Shown: positions 21,935 to 32,104 of the stretch, in pieces
Numbering within the stretch: the stretch's first letter is position 1
Layout of the letters: the number at the start of each line of letters is the position of its first letter
Assembly: GCF_001640025.1 (NCBI RefSeq)
Contig: NC_031673.1
Span: 248,001 to 312,000 of the forward strand
DNA from: Sugiyamaella lignohabitans
Taxonomy: Eukaryota; Ascomycota; Dipodascomycetes; Dipodascales; Trichomonascaceae
Direction of reading: 5' to 3'
DNA: 64,000 bases
Position numbers and translations under genes: made by a program
The notes under the pieces: model-generated
The model's input: the letters and a program-made list of their open reading frames with translations, nothing else
Database searches by the model: none
What the model was told of the DNA's origin: nothing

Positions 21935-22390
21935 TTAGTCTGAGTCAGAAACATCTTCGTCGGGCTCGTATCCTACAGGTGCGAGTCCAGGAGTCAAACC
22001 TGCCCACTGGCTGGATTTCGACGACGAACTAGCATCCTCGTCTTCGTCTTCAACGATGTTTTTCTTGGATTTGCGTTTGGTTCGGCGGCCAAGAGGCTCG
22101 GGTTTCATGGCAGCTCGCCGTTCGAGAATCTTCTTTTGCAGCTCCTCCAGCTCCTCAGAACTGATTTTGTTGTTTTCCAGTGCTGTCAGGTTCTTCATTC
22201 GCTGTAAAGCTTTCTTAGTCTTGGCCAGTTTCGGATCCAGCGACGCTTTCAGCTCCACCTTCTTCTCAATCTGGGCCCGACGAGCCTTTCTCTGAGCCGG
22301 CGTCAACCGCTTTTTGTGCACCCCTCCGGCCCCATACTCCTCGTCCGCAGGCAGTGTCTTTTCCAGCAAACGGTCCAAAGACGACGACAT
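21935..22390 (-). CDS. RRT14: Rrt14-like nucleolar protein
   Basis: 151 aa from the ATG at 22390 (MSSSLDRLLEKTLPAD). It is highly basic and helical in the middle (KKRLTPAQRKARRAQIEKK) and ends in an acidic tail preceded by GLTPGLAPVGYEPDED. The TPGLAPVG block followed by an Asp/Ser/Glu tail is what I recall at the C-terminus of yeast Rrt14, a nucleolar factor linked to rDNA transcription and ribosome biogenesis. The assignment rests mainly on that block and on composition. The frame is open to a TTG further upstream, but no ATG lies there. Confidence 0.75.
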   Translation of the reverse strand: MSSSLDRLLEKTLPADEEYGAGGVHKKRLTPAQRKARRAQIEKKVELKASLDPKLAKTKKALQRMKNLTALENNKISSEELEELQKKILERRAAMKPEPLGRRTKRKSKKNIVEDEDEDASSSSKSSQWAGLTPGLAPVGYEPDEDVSDSD

Positions 22391-22541
22391 TCTTGGCTTT
22401 CTAAAATTCCCACTGGTTCTCAACCGTCAGCAGCACTGATCCACTCTGAAAATAAATTTCACTGCCATCTGAAGATCGCCGCAAATTATCGATATGGGTT
22501 AGGGTAGACTCACGAGAGGGAAATTTCAGGGGTCAGGGGTC

Positions 22542-22681
22542 GGCCTCCGGCGGCTGGGGCTCCGCCCCAGACCCCGCTGCTCCTCTCGCTGCGCTCGAGT
22601 CGGTTCCGTCTCCGGTCCCACTCAACTCCTGCGAAGCAGGAGCAACCAGGGTCTGGGGCGGAGCCCCAGCCGCCGGAGGCA
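22542..22681. repeat. GC-hairpin inverted pair
   Basis: Arm 22542-22602 (type A) and arm 22626-22681 (type B), upstream of RRT14. Confidence 0.92.
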
Positions 22682-23117
22682 GACCCCCCTCCCGGGGTCA
22701 GGATCCTGTCGGAGGGTGTCGTGTGGTGAGCGGAGGAGTGGATTTGGGTGGTGAATGGGGTTTAAGAGTTTGGTTTGCGGGTTGGAAGTTGCGTTGTGGA
22801 GGGATCAAGAGGTGGTGCTGGCTACAGGCAGTGGTTGGGTCTGGTACGGTCAGGGAGTGGAGTTGGTGTTTTAGTTTGCAATCATGGAAGAAGAATCAGG
22901 TCAGAAGCTGAACCGAGGTCGCCGAAAGCCAATTTCGAGTTCGGAATGTTGATTTTCGACCTGTTAGAGCGGTCAGTGGCAGTGGCATCTGCAGCGAAGC
23001 CATGCAGCTTCATACAGGTACTGGTGGGTTTTAAGTAGCATTTATCACCCCCAAAACATCTGGAAACGACGTAACAACGACTACTCACAGTCTCGGAGCA
23101 GACCCGATCCCCGCAAA

Positions 23118-23169
23118 GCTCGCGAAGCGAGCACAACCAGGTCTGGGCGGAGCCCAGCCGCCGGAGGCA
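23118..23169 (-). repeat. GC-hairpin arm with shortened stem
   Basis: Type C end (GCTCGCGAAGCGAGC). The first hairpin reads CTGGGCGGAGCCCAG: one base pair is lost from both sides. Confidence 0.9.
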
Positions 23170-23560
23170 TCTGACCCCCCAACCCAATCCAGAACCCCGT
23201 TCTAAGACCCGTACCCCTTTGTAGCATGTGGCCAGTGTGCAATTGTCGATTGAGGCAGAAAATTTGGCAGTCTGGTGACGGGATTAAAAATAATATGGAG
23301 AGGCCGACAGCGGTCTGGACTGTGGAAATGGAACAGACCGACAGGATCGGCCAGGCCCGAAATGCGGGGAAAACCCTAGCCACTGCATTGCCGGGCAACG
23401 TAAAGAAGTGAAAAATAAACATCTGACCAAATATAGTTTGGGACCCGGTAGCGAGTAGACAGGGCTCTAACAGTCAGCAAAACGACGAATCTGGATCGGC
23501 AGGATATTCGCCGCTAGAGCTAGCAACACTGGGGTACTGTGGTGTCTACCTTATTCGGTG

Positions 23561-23569
23561 TATATATAG
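23561..23569 (+). promoter_or_regulatory. TATA box upstream of the 23883 gene
   Basis: TATATATAG lies about 310 bp before the ATG at 23883 and is followed by a CT-rich stretch (repeated TCGTTCTCGTT), a usual yeast leader pattern. Confidence 0.45.
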
Positions 23570-23882
23570 GAAGAGTGAGAGCGGAAGTGGGACTCGTTTT
23601 CGTTCTCGTTCTCGTTTTCAGCTTCAGCATTATCGATCTGCGATCTGGATCATAAGAATTGTGTAGTGGTACTTGTTTGGTGGTCAGTGAAGAAAACACA
23701 GTTTTGGAACCAGTGGCCTTTGTACTTTATTTCTAATTATTACATCACATTGGTTGTGTGACAACAAAAAGACAGAAACAGAAACAGAAACAGGAACAGA
23801 AACCAGAACGAAAAACAAAAGAGACGGTAGATTTGAGTCTGCCTGAGAAGTGCTTGTGCGTCGTAAGAAAGAAGAATTCGCC

Positions 23883-24764
23883 ATGTCTAAGAAAAGATCG
23901 TTTAATTCGTTCGAAGAGGATTTGTACCAGAACCATATCTCGTCGTCGTCGTTTTGTCCGAATATTCTGGTCCATTCGTCGGAAGAAGTGTTTCCTCCAT
24001 CACCTCCTGGTGACATGGTTCAAGACGAGCTCGAGTCGTACTGCAACAGTAACAGTAAACACAGCACCAGTTCGGCATATACAACATCTGCTGCGTCATC
24101 CACTCTATCTCTAGACTCGACAATATCGAAGAAATCACTTGACTCTCAACAATCCTCGTCACTGATGCACATTCAGATCCCATCTGGTCCAGGGACTCCC
24201 ACTGCACAACCACTGGGTTCACCTAAGAAAAGCCGCAACTGTCACATCGACCTGTCTCGATTTCTAGTGCGAGGATCTCAACTAGCATTCACTGTTCACG
24301 AAAGTGCTGTTCTGTACTTACCATTTGAATCCACGCCCATTCGCATGCCGTTATCCAACGTCCTATCGAGTGAAAAGCCCAGAGCTATCCTCTTCTTTCC
24401 GGGAATGAATTCTGATAAACAGACCAACGAGCTACCTTTAGACGTATTACAACTACCAATCGTGCGAGAAATCGGATGTATAGTGAGTTCTGCCGCGTAC
24501 CGACCACTTCCGACCCCAGTCTCGTCCACCACCGACCTCCCCTACGAGACAGGACGGCCCACTCAACGCATAATCGCCGAGCTCTACGACGAACGAGGCT
24601 ACCTAGCACGATCCTGCCGCGTTCTCGACCCCCTTGGCGGCGGCTGTGTGCCCATCCCCAGCATCGTCTACATCAAAGACCTCCAAGTGAAAGTCACGGT
24701 CCCGTTCCAGTGTGTCCTACCCTCACAACTCCGCGACATCATCTCCCAGCTCGTCGAACTCTAA
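23883..24764 (+). CDS. Unrecognised fungal protein, 293 aa
   Basis: ORF from the ATG at 23883 (MSKKRSFNSFEEDLYQ), with a good context CGCCATGTC. Residues ~1-120 are Ser/Thr-rich and probably disordered, with PPSPPGD and GTPTAQPLGSPKK motifs that could be phosphorylated by proline-directed kinases. Residues ~125-293 look folded (LSRFLVRGSQLAFTVHES, RAILFFPGMNSDK, IVYIKDLQVKVTVPF). No membrane span. Family not recognised. It faces the AIG1-family gene tail to tail, with an inverted GC-hairpin pair between them starting 44 bp after this stop. Confidence 0.75.
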   Translation: MSKKRSFNSFEEDLYQNHISSSSFCPNILVHSSEEVFPPSPPGDMVQDELESYCNSNSKHSTSSAYTTSAASSTLSLDSTISKKSLDSQQSSSLMHIQIPSGPGTPTAQPLGSPKKSRNCHIDLSRFLVRGSQLAFTVHESAVLYLPFESTPIRMPLSNVLSSEKPRAILFFPGMNSDKQTNELPLDVLQLPIVREIGCIVSSAAYRPLPTPVSSTTDLPYETGRPTQRIIAELYDERGYLARSCRVLDPLGGGCVPIPSIVYIKDLQVKVTVPFQCVLPSQLRDIISQLVEL

Positions 24765-24808
24765 CCCGGGCCCTAATTTATTTATTTTCTCTTTCTTTAT
24801 GGGGGGTG

Positions 24809-24944
24809 TGCCTCCGGCGGCTGGGGCTCCGCCCCAGACCCCACTGCTCCTCTCGCTGCGCTCGAGTCGAGCTTCAGGGTCCCAGCCATCTCCTGCGAAG
24901 CAGGAGCCACGGGGTCTGGGGCAGAGCCCCAGCCGCCGGAGGCA
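24809..24944. repeat. GC-hairpin inverted pair between convergent genes
   Basis: Arm 24809-24869 (type A) and arm 24890-24944 (type B); 44 bp and 39 bp from the two stops. Confidence 0.92.
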
Positions 24945-24983
24945 CAGAACCCCAGAAAATGTCACAGTTTGAGGATTTGCGTG

Positions 24984-25610
24984 TTACTTAAAGAGTCGCT
25001 GGATAGTCTTGAGCAGTTTGAATGAGACTGTTACGAGGACGGTGGATGCGGCGAAGATGATGGCCCGCTGTTGCACAGACACCAGGCCGAGAAGCGGGTA
25101 CGGGAAGAACCCGTTGTGGTCGAAGGTGTGGTGGATCCAGATCCAGTAGGCACAGGTCATGGCGCTGAACATGGCAAAAGCGCTCGCCATAGAAGTTTTC
25201 CAGGGCTCGGCAAAGACCAGGACGTCAATTACCTCGAAAACCGCTGGGTAGAGGTGGAGTCGCATGTCCAGCCATGGAGTGGGGTCTAGTCCGAGTCGTT
25301 TGTCTCGAAGAAGGTCGGGGTCTATGGATTTGATGGTCCAGTATAGAATCGTGATGAGGAGCTCTAAAGGAGCAGCTGCAATGTTAAGACGTTTGTGAAT
25401 TGCTGCCAGGTGTCTGGATTCAGTGATGGCTGATAACGCACCAAATGACTGCGCCAGCGCTGCCACTGATAAGCCAATGATTGTCAGGTACTGGAAATGT
25501 GACCCATATGCTTGGTTGATGACGGTGATGTGTTTATAAAGAATGAAATAGAATCCTTCGTAGAAAAGATAAAGCGCCGAAGCGTGAAGTGCCAGCTGAG
25601 CAGACCTCAT
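24984..25610 (-). CDS. FAR-17a/AIG1-family multi-pass membrane protein
   Basis: 208 aa with about six hydrophobic helices. AIG1 and ADTRP in animals are atypical membrane threonine hydrolases of fatty acid esters of hydroxy fatty acids; the catalytic Thr of human AIG1 is residue 43. Here QYLT places a Thr at residue 43 as well, and HLYP (His119) followed by HHTFDHNGFFPYPLL fits the conserved His region and the NGxxxYPxL signature. Catalytic conservation is inferred, not tested. ATG at 25610; no intron. Likely ER or vacuolar membrane. Confidence 0.85.
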   Translation of the reverse strand: MRSAQLALHASALYLFYEGFYFILYKHITVINQAYGSHFQYLTIIGLSVAALAQSFGALSAITESRHLAAIHKRLNIAAAPLELLITILYWTIKSIDPDLLRDKRLGLDPTPWLDMRLHLYPAVFEVIDVLVFAEPWKTSMASAFAMFSAMTCAYWIWIHHTFDHNGFFPYPLLGLVSVQQRAIIFAASTVLVTVSFKLLKTIQRLFK

Positions 25611-26726
25611 ACTGTACCAAAATTTCAGTATCTAGCAATAGCAATGTAGTAGTTCTAAATGGTGGTGAACCGTCTATTTTTAAGAAAACTAAACCAAAAA
25701 ATTTTATCCAAGTGTATTTCCAATACCCTTTTCTGTCTTTTTAGTAGTATTTTCTCAGGTGTTAACAACAACAGCTGTTTGTGGAATTTTTTGGAATGGT
25801 GGTCTATCAGAAGAAGGTGTTATTATTGCATGTGAAAAGATAAGGTGGCAGGAATCACGTGCGGGCGATCTAAAGGTGGCTTGATTTATAGAATGAAGGA
25901 AAAAGATTCAACTGACGAAGGGTGATACAATTGTATCTGAAGATGGTCATGAGAGGAACGAGAGTGTTCGTATATCCTAGAGTTGAAATATTCTGGAAGC
26001 AAGGCCTTTTGATCAATTTAGTACGCTCTTATCAAACAGGTTATAACGAATCACTGTCATTCTGATAGTAGCTCTATGAAAATGTCCATTAAATTGAATC
26101 CTTATTGGAGAAACATGGGAATAGCACGAATACAATTTTGATCGAAATAGGTGATGAGGCGATGGAAATGTGACGCTCAGTCTCGATGACAGCTCTTCTT
26201 ATCTACGCCAAGATAAGGCAGGGATCTGCCATCATGATCTGCATTTGCAACAGGGGCATGCCTAATCTTTTATCTTTGTACATGCCTAAATTAACTCAGT
26301 TTTAAGAAGTGTAAATATAAAAGCAATGGTTGATATTTGAGTAGCAGTTGGTCTGATTCTAGACTATGATTGTCTACTACTATTGAAATTGAAGATCACT
26401 TGAACTTTCGAGTTAAGACCTCTCATAAGCTTGCCTGCTGACATAGAATTGTGATTTATGGTTTTGAACTGAGATAATTTCATGACTCAAAAAATATTGT
26501 GATAGGAGTATAGCTGCCAACTAATGATCAAGTGAACAGAAACCCCCCGTTAATCCCATCCTCGTTTATTTAAACTGAAAGGAACAAATGCCATTCATCT
26601 GGCCCCCTTTACACCACCTAGACGCATATTCAATTGTTTTTTACTCTTACTGTATTATCATATATATAAGCTGAAGGAACAAATCCTGAGAAGAAGAATA
26701 AGGAATTATAGAGTCATGCTAGAAAT
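25611..26726. other. Intergenic 1.1 kb, nothing recognised
   Basis: AT-rich, no hairpin arms, no ORFs; presumably the promoter of the AIG1-family gene and the 3' flank of the secreted-protein gene. Confidence 0.55.
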
Positions 26727-27341
26727 CTACTGCTTTTTTTGCTGAGAAGTGTGGTGTTTGGTAGAGGCAGCAATTGCTTCGTGGGTCAAGGTTTGACTCT
26801 GTTTAGTGAACTTTTGCTGGAATTGAACCATGTTGTATTCTCCAGCAATGTTACTGACCTTAGCAAGATTTCCCGCCAAAAGATGCATGGCTGGTACCAA
26901 TGCAATATCAGCAATTCCTCCAATAGTGTTACCAAGTAGAACCTCGACACCATCTGTCAAAGACTGGAAAGTGGGTCCTAAAATGGCCTCAATGGCAATG
27001 TTAGAAAGACCACCAGTAATTGGAGCCAAGACATTTCCTACAATTCCAATCATATTGTCAATTTGACCATCTAATCCAGTAATGAAATTAGTCACCACTG
27101 CAGCACCTGGTCGACTACCAGCATGCTTGAGAATGTTGGTACTCTGATCAATTCTCTGTTGAGCATTGATCATACCAGATTTGACCCCGGCGGTGATAGG
27201 ATCGTCTCTAGCAGCCAACCATTCACGAGCACCATGTTCATGCTCATGATGATGGTGTCCATCGTTGTCGTAGTACTGAGCAGAGGTACCGGCCACAATA
27301 GCCAAGGCAGTAATAAGTCCAGAAACTTTAGAATAGCGCAT
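26727..27341 (-). CDS. Secreted His-rich hypothetical protein
   Basis: 204 aa starting with a clear signal peptide (MRYSKVSGLITALAIVAGTSA, probable cleavage before QYYDND). Directly after it is a His/Glu cluster, GHHHHEHEHG, that could bind metal ions. The rest is Gly/Ala/Ile-rich amphipathic sequence (NILKHAGSRPGAAVVTNF, MIGIVGNVLAPITGGLSN) with no Cys, resembling small fungal surface or secreted proteins. No GPI signal is seen; the C-terminus is basic and Gln-rich. An AT-rich TATA-like site on the same strand lies near 27413-27423. Family not recognised. Confidence 0.75.
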   Translation of the reverse strand: MRYSKVSGLITALAIVAGTSAQYYDNDGHHHHEHEHGAREWLAARDDPITAGVKSGMINAQQRIDQSTNILKHAGSRPGAAVVTNFITGLDGQIDNMIGIVGNVLAPITGGLSNIAIEAILGPTFQSLTDGVEVLLGNTIGGIADIALVPAMHLLAGNLAKVSNIAGEYNMVQFQQKFTKQSQTLTHEAIAASTKHHTSQQKKQ

Positions 27342-27780
27342 TTTGTTTTGTAGTTGTCAGTCGGTCAAAATATAGAGAGCTGGTATAGATAATTGAAACA
27401 AGGGAAATATCCTGATATAAATAGTTGACCAGATATAAACAAACGACCTACTTCATAATCGTGTAATCATACTAGGTTTGAAGATAGACTATTGTAAATT
27501 AGGCGAATCCTTGTCATCACCTCGTTGACTAGAAGACAAAGAAAGAAGGTTTGTAAACTCAATTAGCCGAAAGTCCATAGTGATTCGTTGGTCTCCGTAC
27601 TTCACAGATCTATATACCCTTCAATTCATATCACTCATATTTCAATGACAGTCATTCAACCAGTAAATCAAATACGACTGAGTGATGCACAATACTAATA
27701 AATCTTATGAGCCCGGTGAACCTCCACAACCCCATGCTAAACTCAATTCAATGCACAATTAATTATTAGAATACATAAAG

Positions 27781-28986
27781 CTACTCGAGCTGAGCGAGTG
27801 AAATTAAAATAGCGTCTTCAGTGCGACCACTAGCTCGGATAGCAAATCGGCCGTCGAAAATTCCCGTTGCATCATCAAGCTCATTAAGCTCTTCCTTGTC
27901 GTTCTGCACTGCTTTATTGACATCAGCCCACCGTCCATAAACTAATAAAATATGGCTACTGCTTTTAGCGCCATCAAAAATAGTACCCTTTTTATCGACA
28001 ATCGGACGAATTGGTTCATAAGCAGTGGCAGATGAGGCTACAAACTCCTCACTGGGAACATAGGCAGTATACGTGTATCCACCAGGGTATATGGATTCAG
28101 AAAATATTTTACCAAAAGTCTTGGCAATTCGAACTGTATAGCCAAAACTATCTTTATTCGTAAACAGAACGCCCGAGCTCGACGTGTATGCATCTTTGGG
28201 CGAGACAACCTTCTTGGACTTTGTATCGACAGTGACTCGCGTACCTAGCGGCACTCTTTGATTATCTAATTTAAGCACATTTTGTTCTCCGATCTGGACA
28301 TATTCAGTGGATGCTTCTAATTGTAATTGCTTCTTTGATTTACGAGAACCCTTCTTCTTCTTTACTCCGCCAGTAGCTGATCGAGGCAGTTTGCCAGCTA
28401 CAGTCAGTCCTTCCAGAAACTGGCTGCTACTATGACTCAGAAACGGCAATCCTGGGATCTTGGGCAGTTTCTTAGCATACTGCAGAGGCTTCAAATCTGT
28501 AAATAACAAGTTCCGTAAATAGCTGGGTGTAATATAATACTGTAATAACGATGCCAATCTAATGCATTCGGGCGACGGTCCCTCAGACTCCTTCTTAGCG
28601 TCCTTTTTAGATTCCGAACTCTCTCCCGCTTCATCAAACACAACCTTCTTTGGCTTTTCTACCACCGAATCACTAACAACAGTATCTCCATCCTGATCCA
28701 CAGCATCGCTACCTGACACATTTGCAACGTCGAAAATGACTATCTCGCTCGCCCCATATAAAACAGCAGCTCTGGCAATCTGATGCGCGATATGACTGGC
28801 CTGCTGCTGCGACCGGCACACACCCGGTCCAATTGTCGACGAGGGAATACACAGCGACAGAGTAGATTTCTACGACCAGTTAGTACCCGATCCAGACCAT
28901 CCTCACCCTTCAAACCGCTCAAAGCACCCTCCAAACCCGCCAAAACCCCCCTCAACCCCCCACAAATCACACCCACTTACACTCAT
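27781..28986 (-). CDS. SPOUT-fold RNA methyltransferase (SPOUT1/C9orf114 family), two exons
   Basis: Exon 1 is only ATGAGT (28981-28986); exon 2 is 27781-28869; intron 28870-28980 has a GTAAGT donor, branch TACTAAC and a TAG acceptor. The spliced 364-aa protein begins MSKSTLSLCIPSSTIG, then CRSQQQASHIAHQIARAAV, as in the family of human SPOUT1 and yeast YGR283C/YMR310C. An acidic/Lys-rich insertion follows the first strand (EIVIFDV), and the conserved core includes YITPSYLRNLLF and YGYTVRIAK-like sequence (FGYTVRIAKTFG). The C-terminal AILISLAQLE ends the SPOUT trefoil knot. The yeast members are nucleolar and poorly characterised. It is divergent from SMD2 across 402 bp. Confidence 0.9.
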
Positions 28987-29143
28987 TCTATCCCCAAATA
29001 ACTCTCCAAACCACAAACTTCGACCTCGTTCCGTGCCAAGTTCCTTATCAAAATAAAACCGACCCTCGAACCTTTGATCCACTGCATGCAGCATATATTT
29101 TTTCAGCACGGCTGCAGGACCCTGAAGATCTCAGGTCCCCTCC

Positions 29144-29283
29144 TGCCTCCGGCGGCTGGGGCTCCGCCCCAGACCCCGCTGCTCCTCTCGCTCCGCTCGA
29201 GTCGTTTCCGTCTCCGGTCCCGGCCAACTCCTGCGAAGCAGGAGCAACCAGGGTCTGGGGCGGAGCCCCAGCCACCGGAGTCA
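29144..29283. repeat. GC-hairpin inverted pair in the SPOUT/SMD2 promoter
   Basis: Arm 29144-29204 (type A) and arm 29228-29283 (type B, slightly decayed), about 105 bp before the SMD2 ATG. Confidence 0.92.
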
Positions 29284-29388
29284 GCACCCCCCTCCCCAAG
29301 TGTGTTACCCGGCCGGGAGGATAAAAGCAGATCTGCGACATTGCCAGGAAGTTCACCAGAATACGATTAATATTGCCATAGATTGAAG

Positions 29389-29787
29389 ATGTCGTAAGTA
29401 GCAATTGCACCTGTTGGGGGGTTCGACCAGTAACTAACGTGTTTCAGGGAACTTGTAGGGCGTCCGCGATCCGAGCTGACTGATGTAGAGCTAGCTAAGC
29501 TCGAGGAATACGAGTTCAGCCACGGCCCGCTGTCGGTGCTCCAGTCGGCGGTTCAGAACCACAGTCAGGTCCTGATCTCATGTCGAAACAATAAAAAACT
29601 GCTCGCCCGTGTAAAAGCGTTTGACCGCCATTCGAACATGGTTCTTGAAAACGTCAAAGAAATGTGGACCGAGACCCCTCGCAACGCCAAAGGCAAGAAG
29701 GGCAAGCCTGTCAATAAAGACCGGTTCATCAGCAAAATGTTCCTCCGCGGCGACTCTGTCATCCTGGTGCTCAAAAGCTCTGCATAA
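29389..29787 (+). CDS. SMD2: Small nuclear ribonucleoprotein Sm D2, two exons
   Basis: Core spliceosomal Sm-ring protein of U1, U2, U4 and U5 snRNPs. Exon 1 is 5 nt (29389-29393, ATGTC), the intron is 29394-29447 (54 nt, donor GTAAGT, branch CTAAC, acceptor CAG), and exon 2 is 29448-29787. Splicing gives 114 aa starting [16 protein letters not shown], then the helix [18 protein letters not shown], Sm1 with [16 protein letters not shown] and [11 protein letters not shown], and Sm2 with [12 protein letters not shown]. Length and every landmark fit SmD2. A nested cluster of GC hairpins begins 44 bp after the stop. Confidence 0.95.
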
Positions 29788-29831
29788 CTCCTCTATTTAT
29801 TTTGTTTCTTTTCTTCTTTCTCGTGTGATCA

Positions 29832-30178
29832 TGCCTCCGGCTGCTGGGGCTCTGCCCCAGACCCCGTGGTGCTCGCTCCGCGTGCTTTTTTTGGGGGTGA
29901 GGGTGGTGCCTCCGGCGGCTGGGGCGCTGCCCCAGACCCCGTTGTGCTCGCTTCGCGAGCTTTCGTCGACTGGTTATTTCACAATTTTCGGTGGACTGAC
30001 CACTTCACGAAGCTTGTGTTTGCTCGACGGTCGCAGCCAACTCCTGCGAAGCAGGAGCCACGGGGTCTGGGGCAGAGCCCCAGCCGCCGGAGGCACACAC
30101 CACCCGTTCTCGAGCCCAGCCATCTCCTGCGAAGCAGGAGCCACGGGGTCTGGGGCGGAGCCCCAGCCGCCGGAGGCA
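29832..30178. repeat. Nested cluster of four GC-hairpin arms
   Basis: Two plus arms (29832-29884, decayed; 29907-29960, type C) followed by two minus arms (30041-30095 and 30124-30178, both type B). It lies between the convergent SMD2 and CCDC47-like genes, 44 and 57 bp from their stops. Confidence 0.92.
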
Positions 30179-30235
30179 GCGCCCCCAGAAGACTACGTAG
30201 AAAGTACATTATTTTACAAGAGAGTGTTAAGGGGA

Positions 30236-31719
30236 CTAGCGTCTGATTTGCTTGCTGCGGAGCTTGCGTTGCTCCTTCTCTTTCGACTTCTGGTCGAGCT
30301 TCTTCTGCTCCTCGGGACTGAGTTTGGCAAGAGCGGCCTTCTTTTCACGCAGGGCCTCGGTCTTCTTTTGAGCAAGTTCCTCGGCCTTAATGAGGTCAAG
30401 TGCCTTTTGTACCTTCTTGATCTCGGCGTCACGAGTGGCCTTGATCTTCTTAGCGACCTCAGGTCTCCAGGTCTTCTTGGCAACAAGAATGTCCACAAGG
30501 TTGATGGCAGAGTTCAGAATACGGGCCGAAAGCTCGGATTGTTCCTTGTTAGAGGGGAATTTGAGTGAAAGGTAGAGTTTAGTCTTGGGCTCGAGATCCT
30601 TCAATGAAAGAGGAGCAGTAGGTTGTTGGTCGGTAATGGCAAAGTATTCAAGCACTTTCTCGACACCAGGGGTCTCAAGAGCTTGGAAAAACTCCTTGGC
30701 AAGCTCAACAACAGTATCAGTGACCTCGGCACTCTCAGTCATAAAAGTGAAACTAGGAGGAAGCTTGTCAGAATCAACAGTACGAGTAATCGACAAAAAG
30801 TAGTTCTGGTCTCTGGATCGGCTCATGTTTTCCTTATTAACAACAGCAAACACAAAAGGATCAATAGCAGCAGGGTCGGAAGGAGTAATGACAACATCGA
30901 TCTGGTCACGAGGGTTGAATCCCTGTAAAAAGATCGAGGTGAAGTATTCCATAGACAAAGTGATGAAATTCTGACGTCCCAATAAACGGAACTTGGCAAG
31001 AACATGAGATACATTGACACGACCTGTGGCATAGGTGTTATAAGCAGTAGCTCCATCAGTGACGATATAGTCAATAGACTTGGTCGACGTGATGTTGGGT
31101 TTAGGACCCACCTGGTAGAATTGGGTCTGCAGAACGTCAAGATGGGCCTTGATCCAACTCGACACTTTACCCTGATTGACACGAAGTCCCAGGAAATGCA
31201 GAACCACATATCCCATGATGGAAAGAACAATCAAAAACTCCTTGCTCCAATCATACACCCTGGCTCTTTGCAAAGGACCCATACTGTTCCACACCTCAGG
31301 ATCAATTGGCTCATTCGCCGAAAAAAAAGTGTTACTCAAAAAACCCAAAATACTAATCTCCTGTTAGCTCCAAAACTTACACGAGGGAGACTGCCTCCGG
31401 CGGCTGGGGCTCCGCCCCAGACCCTGGTTGCTCCTGCTTCGCAGGAGTTTCAGCAGGCGACCCCCAACGAAACGACTCGAGCGAAGCGAGAGGAGCCACG
31501 GGGTCTGGGGCAGAGCCCCAGCCGCCGGAGGCAGTTCCCATCCCCAAAAACTTACGGATGAGGAGCCGAAGTGGGTGCAAAAGTGTCAGCACCGGCAATG
31601 GAGCTGGCTGCGACGTTGCCTGAACCAGAGGGAACATAGGCTTTGAACTCGTCATCAGCAGCAAAAACAAGCCCTGCACTCAAAAGAGCAGCGCCAGCAA
31701 CAAAAAATCCGCTTCTCAT
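30236..31719 (-). CDS. CCDC47/DUF1682-family ER membrane protein, two exons
   Basis: Exon 1 is 31556-31719, the intron is 31353-31555 (donor GTAAGT, branch CTAAC, acceptor ATTAG), and exon 2 is 30236-31352; 426 aa. Exon 1 supplies a signal peptide (MRSGFFVAGAALLSAGLVFA) and a short lumenal segment. Exon 2 holds a transmembrane helix (FLIVLSIMGYVVLHFLGL), the conserved cytosolic domain and a Lys/Glu-rich coiled C-terminus ending in KLRSKQIRR. Human CCDC47 is part of the PAT complex that helps multi-pass proteins fold in the ER; the same role here is inference. The intron carries an inverted GC-hairpin pair. The acceptor is set by reading frame and by the spacing seen in other introns. Confidence 0.9.
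31392..31533. repeat. GC-hairpin inverted pair in CCDC47-like intron
   Basis: Arm 31392-31447 (type B) and arm 31473-31533 (type A); they fill most of the 203-nt intron. Confidence 0.92.
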
Positions 31720-31905
31720 TTCACGTCAATCGCCTTCCAAGTACAATTTCAAACCGGCAGGTGAAAATTCAGTGGTGTACACTCTCAAACAAGTCCTCCT
31801 CGATCCACTCCAACAAACGGCACCTCTCACATGCACCTCCCGCGTGGAACTTTTCAGATCGTTTCATCACGTGACATTTCAGGGGGTCTGCTGGAGGGTG
31901 GGGTA

Positions 31906-32045
31906 TGCCTCCGGCGGCTGGGGCTCTGCCCCAGACCCCGTGGCTCCTCTCGCTTCGCTCGAGTCGTTCTCGTGGGGGTCCCTGGGCAACTCCTGCGAAG
32001 CAGGAGCAACCAGGGTCTGGGGCGGAGCCCCAGCCGCCGGAGGCA
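31906..32045. repeat. GC-hairpin inverted pair after Red5-like gene
   Basis: Arm 31906-31966 (type A) and arm 31990-32045 (type B), 59 bp beyond the stop. Confidence 0.92.
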
Positions 32046-32104
32046 GGTCCCCCCTCTGAGGTGTGGGAATGGGTTCTATTGGGTCTACGGAGCTAGATAG
32101 GGTG

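Larger units (their letters stand above)
22391..23882. other. Intergenic 1.5 kb between divergent RRT14 and 23883 gene
   Basis: Holds a hairpin pair, one shortened arm, a TATA box and a CT-rich leader. No ORF accepted. Confidence 0.55.
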
